64,000 nucleotides of DNA from Pelagadaptatus sp034112445 (GTDB lineage: Bacteria > Pseudomonadota > Gammaproteobacteria > Pseudomonadales > Cellvibrionaceae): assembly GCA_034112445.1 (NCBI GenBank), contig JAWUVI010000007.1:61342-125341 (forward strand). The letters run 5' to 3'. Of the stretch, positions 43,334-50,638 are shown one piece after another. A program made the position numbers and the translations under genes. Below the pieces are notes generated by a model. It did no database searches. It was not told where the DNA came from and saw nothing but the letters and a program-made list of their open reading frames with translations. Numbering within the stretch: the first letter of the stretch is position 1; every line of letters starts with the position of its first letter.

Positions 43334-45301
43334 ATGAAAGTATCATTAGTAATTTTTCTCTTATTTACTGCCTCTGGCTTCGTCCATGCAAGCTCTGAAG
43401 GTCGTGACATTTCCTCTTATTCAGATGATATTTTTTCATTATCATTAGAGGAATTGGTTAATATTAGAATTTCCACGGTTTCCAAAAAAAGCGAGTCAAC
43501 TCTAGATGCTCCAGGTATCGTCACAGTTGTGACCGCAGCAGAGATCAAAACATTTGGTGCTACCGACATTAAGGATGTGCTACTGCGTATCCCCAGTCTC
43601 TATATCTTTGACTCAAGCACATTTTCAGGATCTGGTGTCAATATGAGGGCTGGTGCCTCACAACATATTAATAACCATGTTCTCTACCTGATCGATGGAC
43701 GACCGCTACGCGAATCTCAAAATGGCGGCTTACATACTGATATCAATTTATTACTTCCGGTTAACTCTCTTGAGCGCATTGAAATTATTCGAGGTCCAGG
43801 CTCTGTTCTTTATGGCTCCAATGCCTTTAATGGCACTATTAACTTTATTACTAAGAAAGCTGAAAAGAATACGGGTGTGGCACTTAATTTAATGCGAGGA
43901 CATAATAATTATTCCAGAGCCGGAGCTTCACTCAGAGGCGCTCTTGGTGATAAGGGCGATATCAGTTTAATAGTTGGAAGTCTTGATAGTGATGGAAAAA
44001 CCAGTAGCGCCAGAGATGAAGCCGGCGTTACCGACTCTATGGACTTAAACCGCGATGGAACAAGCCTGTTATTAAACTCCAATTATGGCGGCCTTACTTT
44101 TAGCGCCATGAAGACTGAAATTACAACCCCTTTCACTAGCGGTGCTTTTCTCTGGACTAATGCCGCGGAGATTGAGTTGAACCGTGAATTTTATGACTTG
44201 GGATATACACACCAGCTAAATGATCAGTGGGCCGTAAATCTTAACTACACATACAATCAGCTAGAACGTTCTATTGAAGGGCCTGGTACTAATTCATCCG
44301 AGTTTAAGTCCAGTGGTTATCTCTACGAAATCGCTGTAAATGGGCAACTTAATGAGAATACATCTTTATTGGTGGGTGCAGTTGTAGACCAACTAAAAGG
44401 AGACCTAGGTACACGCGGTGGTAGCTACAGCACTAAACGCAATAATATATACGGCCAACTAGATTACGAACTACACCGGAATACCAAACTCTCGATAGGT
44501 GCGCAGTGGGCTGATCCAGAGAGCGGTGATAATCACACCGCACCTCGTATTGGTATAACACAACGTTGGAATAATGAGTGGGCCAGCAAACTACTTTATA
44601 GCGAGGCGTACCGCTCACCCTATGGTTCCGAGCTTTACTTTGATGCCACTTTTTTACAAGGCGATGAAAATTTAAAGCCAGAAACCATCGCTACTACAGA
44701 AATGCAAACTACCTATACCTCTGCAGACTATTTTCTGGCCCTTACTTACTATCATAGCGTGTCTGAAGATGCGGTTGGTCGTGCCATAGTAGGTGGCACT
44801 AATACTTTCGTGAATGAGGATTCAGAAATCACCTTTGATGGTATCGAATTGGAAGGAAAGTGGCACATTAATAATTCATGGCGCATGCAAGGGTCTTATC
44901 ATTACCAGGTTAATAAAGACGATAGCGGTCAGGATGATTTTATGCCGGCTCCGAGAACAATGACTAAAATAGGACTTAGCTACCAGTCTCCGCGAGGGTA
45001 TCAGCTAGGACTTTGGAGTAGCTATTTTGGTAAAACGAGTAAGCTTGAAAACCTTGAAGGTAGCAATACAGCTGTTAACAATCCAGATTCCGATGATTTC
45101 ACTTTGGTTAGCCTCAACCTGCAAGCCAATATAGGAGACCTTCTAGATAGGTCTCAACTGAAAAATATAGAGTTATCTATTTACGCAAACAATATACTTG
45201 ATGAAGAGGTCTATTACCCAGAGTTGGGTCGTCGTTTAGTCAATACATACCCTCAATCCCATGTGAAGGGCGTTTATGCTCAGGTAACCATAGGTTTTTG
45301 A
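43334..45301 (+). CDS. TonB-dependent outer membrane receptor
   Basis: Outer-membrane receptor of 655 residues. A signal peptide (residues 1-19, ending VHA-SSE) is followed by a TonB-box-like/plug region (SLEELVNIRISTVSKKSEST), the plug domain with LYLIDGRPLRESQNGG and SLERIEIIRGPGSVLYGSNAFNG, and a 22-strand barrel with a C-terminal Phe (VYAQVTIGF). The plug resembles siderophore and vitamin-B12-type receptors (IRGPGS motif), but the ligand is not predictable. No TonB/ExbBD or ABC transporter genes are adjacent. A palindrome lies upstream. Confidence 0.9.
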   Translation: MKVSLVIFLLFTASGFVHASSEGRDISSYSDDIFSLSLEELVNIRISTVSKKSESTLDAPGIVTVVTAAEIKTFGATDIKDVLLRIPSLYIFDSSTFSGSGVNMRAGASQHINNHVLYLIDGRPLRESQNGGLHTDINLLLPVNSLERIEIIRGPGSVLYGSNAFNGTINFITKKAEKNTGVALNLMRGHNNYSRAGASLRGALGDKGDISLIVGSLDSDGKTSSARDEAGVTDSMDLNRDGTSLLLNSNYGGLTFSAMKTEITTPFTSGAFLWTNAAEIELNREFYDLGYTHQLNDQWAVNLNYTYNQLERSIEGPGTNSSEFKSSGYLYEIAVNGQLNENTSLLVGAVVDQLKGDLGTRGGSYSTKRNNIYGQLDYELHRNTKLSIGAQWADPESGDNHTAPRIGITQRWNNEWASKLLYSEAYRSPYGSELYFDATFLQGDENLKPETIATTEMQTTYTSADYFLALTYYHSVSEDAVGRAIVGGTNTFVNEDSEITFDGIELEGKWHINNSWRMQGSYHYQVNKDDSGQDDFMPAPRTMTKIGLSYQSPRGYQLGLWSSYFGKTSKLENLEGSNTAVNNPDSDDFTLVSLNLQANIGDLLDRSQLKNIELSIYANNILDEEVYYPELGRRLVNTYPQSHVKGVYAQVTIGF

Positions 45302-45427
45302 TTTTTGGTACTCAACAGCCATCCACTGTTAAACAAAGCTCTAAGTAGTGTAAAATAAACGCACTAACACCTTAGAGACAACACTTTGTTCTCATCCATA
45401 TCAGCCAATAATCCACCGCCAAAAACT

Positions 45428-46414
45428 ATGAATAGAAGCTTTTGCGTTGCGCCCATGATGGATTGGTCAGATCGCCACTGTCGTCACCTTTGGCGTATTA
45501 TTTCTCAGCACGCTTTCCTCTATTCTGAAATGGTCACTACCGGCGCATTGATTTTTGGGGAAGCAGACCGGTTTTTACGGTTTCACTCAGCCGAACACCC
45601 ACTTGCTTTGCAATTGGGCGGTAGTGATCCGGTAGACTTAGCTAAGTGCAGTAAAATGGCGGAACAATGGGGTTACGATGAAGTAAACCTTAACTGTGGA
45701 TGCCCCAGTGATCGAGTCCAAAATGGCATGATTGGCGCTATTTTAATGGCGCACCCACAACGAGTAGCCGATTGTATTAAAGCCATGCAAGATTCTGTCA
45801 GTATCGACATTACCGTGAAGCACCGAATTGGTATTGATGACATGGATGATTATTCAGGTATGTGCCGGTTTGTTGAAACTATCGCTAAAACCGGATGCAC
45901 AACTTTTATCGTGCACGCTCGCAAAGCTTGGCTCCAAGGTTTGAGTCCCAAACAAAACCGGGATGTCCCACCATTAAATTACGCCATGGTACAAAAATTA
46001 AAAGCCGAATACCCCGAACTAGAAATCATCATTAATGGTGGCATCAAAACCTTGCAAGCAGGCTTAGAGCAGGTTGATATGCTTGATGGTGTAATGGTCG
46101 GACGTGAAGCTTACTCCAATCCGTATTTATTAGCCGAAGTCGACAAACTTTTTTATGCCGATGACCACGCTATTCCAACACCGCTTGAAGTCGCCGCCCA
46201 GTATATTGATTATTGCCGTGAAGAACTCAGCAATGGCACTCGCCTGCATCATGTTTCTCGGCATATGCTGGGCATGTTTCAAGGAATTCCCGGCGCCAAG
46301 AGTTTTCGTCGACATATAAGTGAAAACGCCCACAAACCTGATGCTGGCATAGCTGTTATAGAAGATGCTGTTGCACTGATAAGACCAAGGAATAACGATG
46401 TCGTTACTGGATAA
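45428..46414 (+). CDS. dusA: tRNA-dihydrouridine(20/20a) synthase DusA
   Basis: Flavin enzyme reducing U20/U20a in the D-loop of tRNAs. About 328 residues from the ATG at 45428 (MNRSFCVAPMMDWSDRHCRH). Seen: catalytic Cys in NLNCGCPSDRVQNGMIGA, TVKHRIGIDD, FIVHARKAWLQGLSPKQNRD, INGGIKTLQ, GVMVGREAYSNPYLL and HMLGMFQGIPGAKSFRR, which identify DusA among the Dus families. A TTG at 45386 is an alternative start, but it would add an unconserved N-terminus. The gene overlaps the next one by 17 bp. Confidence 0.93.
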   Translation: MNRSFCVAPMMDWSDRHCRHLWRIISQHAFLYSEMVTTGALIFGEADRFLRFHSAEHPLALQLGGSDPVDLAKCSKMAEQWGYDEVNLNCGCPSDRVQNGMIGAILMAHPQRVADCIKAMQDSVSIDITVKHRIGIDDMDDYSGMCRFVETIAKTGCTTFIVHARKAWLQGLSPKQNRDVPPLNYAMVQKLKAEYPELEIIINGGIKTLQAGLEQVDMLDGVMVGREAYSNPYLLAEVDKLFYADDHAIPTPLEVAAQYIDYCREELSNGTRLHHVSRHMLGMFQGIPGAKSFRRHISENAHKPDAGIAVIEDAVALIRPRNNDVVTG

Positions 46415-46856
46415 TTTAAAACAAGCTTTCTTCAAAAACTCTGACGGGTCAGATCATCAACCCAACAAAGACGAGCTGAACCATATTGCAGCGGCCGCTT
46501 TAATGATTGAAATCGCCATCATGGATGATCACTTCGATGAAAAAGAACTGGCCGTACTCACTCAAGAACTAATCACTCAGTTTAAATTGGATGCTGGTAA
46601 AATTGGTCAGTTGATAACGACAGCTCAGGATAAAAATACGAATGCCACATCTCTGTATGAGTTCACTCGACAGATAAATGATGAGTTTTCTCTTACTGAA
46701 AAATTCGATTTAGTCGCCGGAATGTGGCGTATTGCTTTTGCCGATGGCGATTTAGATAAATATGAAGAGTATATGATCCGCAAAGTATCGGATTTGATTC
46801 ACATGCACCACAACGATTTTATTCGTGCCAAGCATGTAGCTCGGCAGGCTATTTAA
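46398..46856 (+). CDS. TerB-like domain protein
   Basis: Acidic helical protein of 152 residues: two repeats of an acidic helix motif, IAIMDDHFDEKELAVL and IAFADGDLDKYEEYMI, characteristic of the TerB/DjlA N-terminal metal-binding fold. TerB-type domains are linked to tellurite resistance and envelope stress, but single-domain forms are mostly uncharacterised. AAGGAA precedes the ATG. It overlaps the end of dusA by 17 bp and converges on the STAS gene with an 8-bp overlap. Confidence 0.85.
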   Translation: MSLLDNLKQAFFKNSDGSDHQPNKDELNHIAAAALMIEIAIMDDHFDEKELAVLTQELITQFKLDAGKIGQLITTAQDKNTNATSLYEFTRQINDEFSLTEKFDLVAGMWRIAFADGDLDKYEEYMIRKVSDLIHMHHNDFIRAKHVARQAI

Positions 46857-47331
46857 TCTCTAAACAGTTAACCAAGTCCTTAAACGTCTCTGCATTTTTT
46901 TTGTTAAGGTCCATCAAGATACGATGCGCTTCAAGTACTTTTTCACGTACTGTATCTTCACACAAATCATCTTTATCAAGACCTGATTGTGGACACAGCA
47001 TGTCTTTAGCATCATCGACGATAGTAAAGATTTGAGAAAACCCCATACATTCTAATAAACGATTAATACTAGGAGAGCTGGAAATTATTGTTGGCTGAAT
47101 ATTTTTACGCTCTTTAGCCATCAACGAAATTTTAGCCATTAGGCCTAATGTCGTACTATCTATTGCATCAGCTTGGGTAAGATTAAAAAATATCGCCTGA
47201 AAATCATCTTTATTAAATAGCTGAGCGATATAAGAGTCAAAAGAGAGACAAAGGGTTAGGCGCACATCACCCGTCATTTTAATAACATAAATGCCATCTT
47301 TGTCGGCAACACCAATACTTCCTGGCTGCAT
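46849..47331 (-). CDS. STAS-domain anti-anti-sigma factor, HsbA-like
   Basis: Protein of 160 residues with a STAS domain (about 1-110). The conserved phosphorylation loop DAIDSTTLGLM contains S59/T60/T61, one of which would be phosphorylated to switch partner binding. A C-terminal extension of about 50 residues (including VLEAHRILMDLNKKN) is additional to a minimal STAS. It lies 90 bp after the gene for a receiver-PP2C phosphatase on the same strand, the same pairing as HsbR-HsbA of Pseudomonas, which links flagellar regulation and biofilm formation. The function here is inferred from that pairing. Confidence 0.85.
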   Translation of the reverse strand: MQPGSIGVADKDGIYVIKMTGDVRLTLCLSFDSYIAQLFNKDDFQAIFFNLTQADAIDSTTLGLMAKISLMAKERKNIQPTIISSSPSINRLLECMGFSQIFTIVDDAKDMLCPQSGLDKDDLCEDTVREKVLEAHRILMDLNKKNAETFKDLVNCLEIK

Positions 47332-47355
47332 GTTAATTCTCTAACCGCATATCAA

Positions 47356-47413
47356 CACTATCCAATTTAACACTAGTTAATTTAGCACTATCCAATTTAG
47401 CACTACTCAACAG
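47356..47413. repeat. tandem repeat, 15-bp unit, three copies plus part
   Basis: Units cactatccaatttaa, cactagttaatttag and cactatccaatttag (47356-47400), then a partial cactactcaacag, in the gap between the two genes of the STAS/phosphatase pair, just upstream of the STAS gene. Confidence 0.85.
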
Positions 47414-47420
47414 TTCACCC

Positions 47421-48620
47421 TCAGGCATCACGGCTTATACACATGATGGCAATATCGTCAGGGGCATTTTCTAATCGATCAAGCATTAGCGTCTCAGAAA
47501 CACTGGTTAAATTGCCTTCACTATTGCTTAGGTATTGCAGAAGTAACGCCTCTTTTTCCAGAAGATCGGTAGCGGGCATAATCTCCAATATACCATCAGA
47601 AAAACCAATTAAGCTGGCTCCGGGTGGAAAATCTGTTTCGTATAGGGGCCATTCTTGTTGGGGAAAAATCCCTAATGGACAACCTTTACCTTCTAAGTAT
47701 TCAACGCCTGAACTTGTATGCAGTATAGGTAATGGTAAATGCCCTGCTATCGAGTAATATAATTTATTGGTGTGGGTATCAATAACCCCCGTAAAACAGG
47801 TCATGTGGTGCTCGAGACTTGAATCTATGAGCTCTGAATTTACGTGATCCAGAAAAGAATTTTTCTTACCAGCACCTTCAATTTTATTTTCTACATCATC
47901 GCCCGCTAATGAACGACTATTGACGAGTTTTCGAGCCACATGCTTTAACCAAATTGTCGCGAACGCCGATGATGCTCCATGCCCCGACACATCCGCCAGA
48001 TAAAAGAATAAATACTTGTCATCCTGAACGGTTAAATCAATAAAATCACCACTCAAAAATAACGAGGGAATGACTTTATGCTCTACTGTGTATTGCGACA
48101 ATTGATAAGGTGATGGTGGCAATAGCTTTTGTTGGACTTGACGCCCAGCTTGTTGATCACGCTGCAACGTTAACAAATGATCCCGTAAAGCTAAATTTGT
48201 GTCTTCGAGCTCGTACCGATACAGTTCATTTTGCTCGAGTAGCTCACGTCTTTCTAAGCTTTTATTGACAGCGTGAATTAAAACCTCCATGTCGACTAAA
48301 GGTTTAATAAGATAATCGGAAGCTCCAAGACGTAACGCTTCAACAACGTCAACCATAACGCCAACCCCAGAAATCACAATAACGGGGGTATCTGGTGAGT
48401 TTTTATGTATTTCAGCTAACAACTGAATGCCATCCATCTCAGGCATACGTAGGTCTGTCAGAACCAAATCAGGACAATCTTGATTGAACAATTCTAAACC
48501 TGTAACACCTTGATTTGCCTGAATAATTTCAAATCCACTGTCTTCGAGATAGGCTACAACGCTCTGCCGAACGCTATCATCATCTTCTACAACAAGTAAT
48601 TTACGTCTCTTTTTAGGCAT
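47421..48620 (-). CDS. response regulator with PP2C-type phosphatase domain, HsbR-like
   Basis: 399 residues. The N-terminal receiver domain has the acidic pocket VVEDDD, phospho-acceptor D56 (LVLTDLRMPEMDG), Thr/Ser VISG and Lys in DYLIKPL. A coiled-coil linker (about 120-165) is followed by a C-terminal PP2C/SpoIIE phosphatase with YFLADVSGHGASSAFATIWL, MTCFTGVIDTHTNKLYYSIA, GHLPLPIL and IGFSDGILEIMPA. It would dephosphorylate the adjacent STAS protein in response to phosphorylation of D56. The order of domains fits HsbR/RssB-SpoIIE fusions. The kinase is not in the window. Confidence 0.88.
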   Translation of the reverse strand: MPKKRRKLLVVEDDDSVRQSVVAYLEDSGFEIIQANQGVTGLELFNQDCPDLVLTDLRMPEMDGIQLLAEIHKNSPDTPVIVISGVGVMVDVVEALRLGASDYLIKPLVDMEVLIHAVNKSLERRELLEQNELYRYELEDTNLALRDHLLTLQRDQQAGRQVQQKLLPPSPYQLSQYTVEHKVIPSLFLSGDFIDLTVQDDKYLFFYLADVSGHGASSAFATIWLKHVARKLVNSRSLAGDDVENKIEGAGKKNSFLDHVNSELIDSSLEHHMTCFTGVIDTHTNKLYYSIAGHLPLPILHTSSGVEYLEGKGCPLGIFPQQEWPLYETDFPPGASLIGFSDGILEIMPATDLLEKEALLLQYLSNSEGNLTSVSETLMLDRLENAPDDIAIMCISRDA

Positions 48621-48967
48621 GATTATCGTGATTCCAAAATCGCCATACGCAACTAAAAAATACGTTCAAATAGCGGTCAGAAAAGGTGTGGAAATAAGAA
48701 TACATACAGAGAGACAAAACCGGCGAGTCAGACGGTCAACAGTACCTATATCACAATAAATGTACAAGCTGTTCAAAGCACTTTTTTTAAGGTAAATTCG
48801 AGTTAGTTCGCTGGCAGATGGCGGGCTTTACTGGGGTGCAAATTATCGCAAACCTTTCTAGATCATTCACAGTATGACAACGATTATTCTATGAGCTATA
48901 TGCCTAGAACAATCAATATCACCCTATACCAAGATAATTATACAACCAACATTATGGGGATCTAAAA
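48621..48967. other. intergenic region between divergent response regulator and PilZ genes
   Basis: About 350 bp with promoters for both neighbours expected. A GGGGAT ribosome site stands before the PilZ gene. No RNA gene, clear operator or other reading frame is seen. Confidence 0.4.
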
Positions 48968-49279
48968 ATGAGCCTAGCAAGTCGACAATATAACGAAAAA
49001 CGCAACTTCCTTCGTATGCAAATTGATAGCCCCGTGGCCATCTCTATGCAGACAGAATCTGGTGAAATCACAGGAATATGCCGTGATCTCAGCGGTGGGG
49101 GAATGCAAGTAGAAGCTGATCGAGTATTACCCATGGGGGCCATGCTAAATATCGCTATCATGCCTCCTCACAGTGATACGCCAATGCTAAATGCCAAAGC
49201 TGAAGTTACCCGTGTAGATAGTGGTCCTGATGACACTTGTACACTGGGTTTGGAAATCAGAGAGATGTTACCAACCTGA
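48968..49279 (+). CDS. PilZ-domain protein, putative c-di-GMP receptor
   Basis: Single-domain PilZ protein of 103 residues. The two c-di-GMP-binding motifs are present: RxxxR in EKRNFLRMQ and DxSxxG in RDLSGGGMQ. It probably links cyclic di-GMP level to motility or surface growth, in keeping with the HsbR/HsbA-like switch next door, although they are on opposite strands. It is followed by a short tandem repeat and then the convergent mlaA gene. Confidence 0.88.
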   Translation: MSLASRQYNEKRNFLRMQIDSPVAISMQTESGEITGICRDLSGGGMQVEADRVLPMGAMLNIAIMPPHSDTPMLNAKAEVTRVDSGPDDTCTLGLEIREMLPT

Positions 49280-49327
49280 CTCCAGAACGCGCTGAATACC
49301 TGAACTTTAACTTCACCAGTCTAAGTT

Positions 49328-49369
49328 CAGGCATTCAACTTCAAGCATTCAACTACAGGCATTCAACTA
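49328..49369. repeat. tandem repeat, 14-bp unit, three copies
   Basis: Units caggcattcaactt, caagcattcaacta and caggcattcaacta at 49328-49341, 49342-49355 and 49356-49369, between the PilZ gene and the end of mlaA. A further caggca occurs at 49383. Confidence 0.85.
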
Positions 49370-49405
49370 CATACGTTCCCTTCAGGCACTTAGTTTTAAA
49401 TCAAT

Positions 49406-50140
49406 TTAAAACTCACCGCCACCGAACTCATCATTCTCCACACCAAAATCATCGGTTACTGCACCATCCTTAATGAGATACTCGCGGCGTTGTAAATAAG
49501 TATCACGCATAAAAGCGTACTTATCTCTGCTCATTAAATCTTCTACAGAAAGTAACTTAGCTCTCAAATCTAAAATAGACGTTCCATAAAGAGTATTACG
49601 AGTGGGTATATGATCCACGTAAGAAATAGGATTAATAGCGCTATTAACGGGCATTCCCATTGTCGAGGTGATTGTTGCAGGGCCAATAAAAGGCAACATT
49701 AGGTAGCGATCGTTATTCCACCCCCAAACCGCTAGAGTTTGACCAAAGTCTTCACGGTCTGATTGTGGCAAACCCATATCCTTAGCCACATCAAAAAAAC
49801 CAGCCAAACCTAACGTCGAATTGACAAAAAATCGACTAAAATCACGGCTCGCTTGACGAAACTTACCCTGTAATAGATCGTTAACAACGGTATTGAGATC
49901 TAATAAATTGGAAAAAAAACTAGACACTCTATTTTGCACAGCATCGGGTAAAATCTTATCGTAACCCGTAGCGACTGGTTTTAAGAGATACCGGTCTAAA
50001 CTTTCATTAAACGCGTAGGTTTTACGATTCATAGTCTCCCAAGGATCAGCAGCCACAGTCGATTGCGCAGTGCCTAACAAAAACACGGCTAAAATGGCCA
50101 CAATCAATCGATTAACCATAAGCAATGGATTTCCATACAT
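49406..50140 (-). CDS. mlaA: MlaA/VacJ-family phospholipid transport protein, no lipobox Cys
   Basis: Component of the Mla system that removes phospholipids from the outer leaflet of the outer membrane. 244 residues: DPWETMNRKTYAFNESLDRY, LKPVATGYDKILPDAVQNRV, FFVNSTLGLAGFFDVAKDMG, EDFGQTLAVWGW and NPISYVDHIPTRNTLYG identify the family. The N-terminal signal sequence (MVNRLIVAILAVFLLGTAQS and onward) contains no cysteine, so the lipobox of classical MlaA lipoproteins is absent; the protein may be held by other means or be soluble. The start at 50140 has GGAG upstream. A perfect 9-bp inverted repeat lies directly before the ribosome site. Confidence 0.9.
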   Translation of the reverse strand: MYGNPLLMVNRLIVAILAVFLLGTAQSTVAADPWETMNRKTYAFNESLDRYLLKPVATGYDKILPDAVQNRVSSFFSNLLDLNTVVNDLLQGKFRQASRDFSRFFVNSTLGLAGFFDVAKDMGLPQSDREDFGQTLAVWGWNNDRYLMLPFIGPATITSTMGMPVNSAINPISYVDHIPTRNTLYGTSILDLRAKLLSVEDLMSRDKYAFMRDTYLQRREYLIKDGAVTDDFGVENDEFGGGEF

Positions 50141-50150
50141 AGTATTTCTC

Positions 50151-50192
50151 CGTTTCGTAACAGGCTATTTTAAGTCAGCTTGCTACGAAACG
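50151..50192 (-). promoter_or_regulatory. 9-bp inverted repeat abutting the mlaA ribosome site
   Basis: Perfect arms cgtttcgta (50151-50159) and tacgaaacg (50184-50192) with a 24-nt loop, directly upstream of the GGAG of mlaA. In mRNA this could form a hairpin next to the ribosome site; it could equally be a dimeric protein operator or the end signal of the nir transcript (no T run). The function is unknown. Confidence 0.4.
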
Positions 50193-50261
50193 CCAAGACA
50201 TCATACTCAATGCATGGAGATTAATTATCCAAAAACCAGTTACAATTCTCTCCTAAATGGC

Positions 50262-50597
50262 TTAGGCAGATTCTCTGCACAGCTGAACATCGTTATTATC
50301 AACTTTAATTTGATAGGTTTTTAAACTAACGTCTGTGTCATCAAGACATTGGCCGGTCATCAAATCAAAGCGTTGCTTGTATAACGGTGAGGCCACGTAA
50401 ACAGTTTCTCCAACAGAGCCAATCAACCCTCTAGACAGAACACTGGCCTTACCAAAAGGGTCATAGTTTGATACCGCATATAAATCATTTTTACTGGCCC
50501 CCATAAAAACAGCCACTTGCTCACCTTCAAATAATGCACATACACCGGTACTTGGTTTTAAGTCCGCAACAGAACAAATCGTTTTCCAATTACTCAC
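50262..50597 (-). CDS. nirD: assimilatory nitrite reductase small subunit NirD
   Basis: Rieske-like fold subunit of NADH-dependent nitrite reductase, 111 residues: WKTICSVADLKPSTGVCALFEGEQVAVF, NYDPFGKASVLSRGLIGS and YVASPLYKQRFDLMTGQC. As usual for NirD, the iron-sulfur ligands of true Rieske proteins are not kept. GTG start with GAGGAAG upstream. It follows nirB after 41 bp. Confidence 0.93.
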   Translation of the reverse strand: MSNWKTICSVADLKPSTGVCALFEGEQVAVFMGASKNDLYAVSNYDPFGKASVLSRGLIGSVGETVYVASPLYKQRFDLMTGQCLDDTDVSLKTYQIKVDNNDVQLCRESA

Positions 50598-50638
50598 AAT
50601 ACTTCCTCACTTAAATTTCAAATATTGAATCAAAACCA

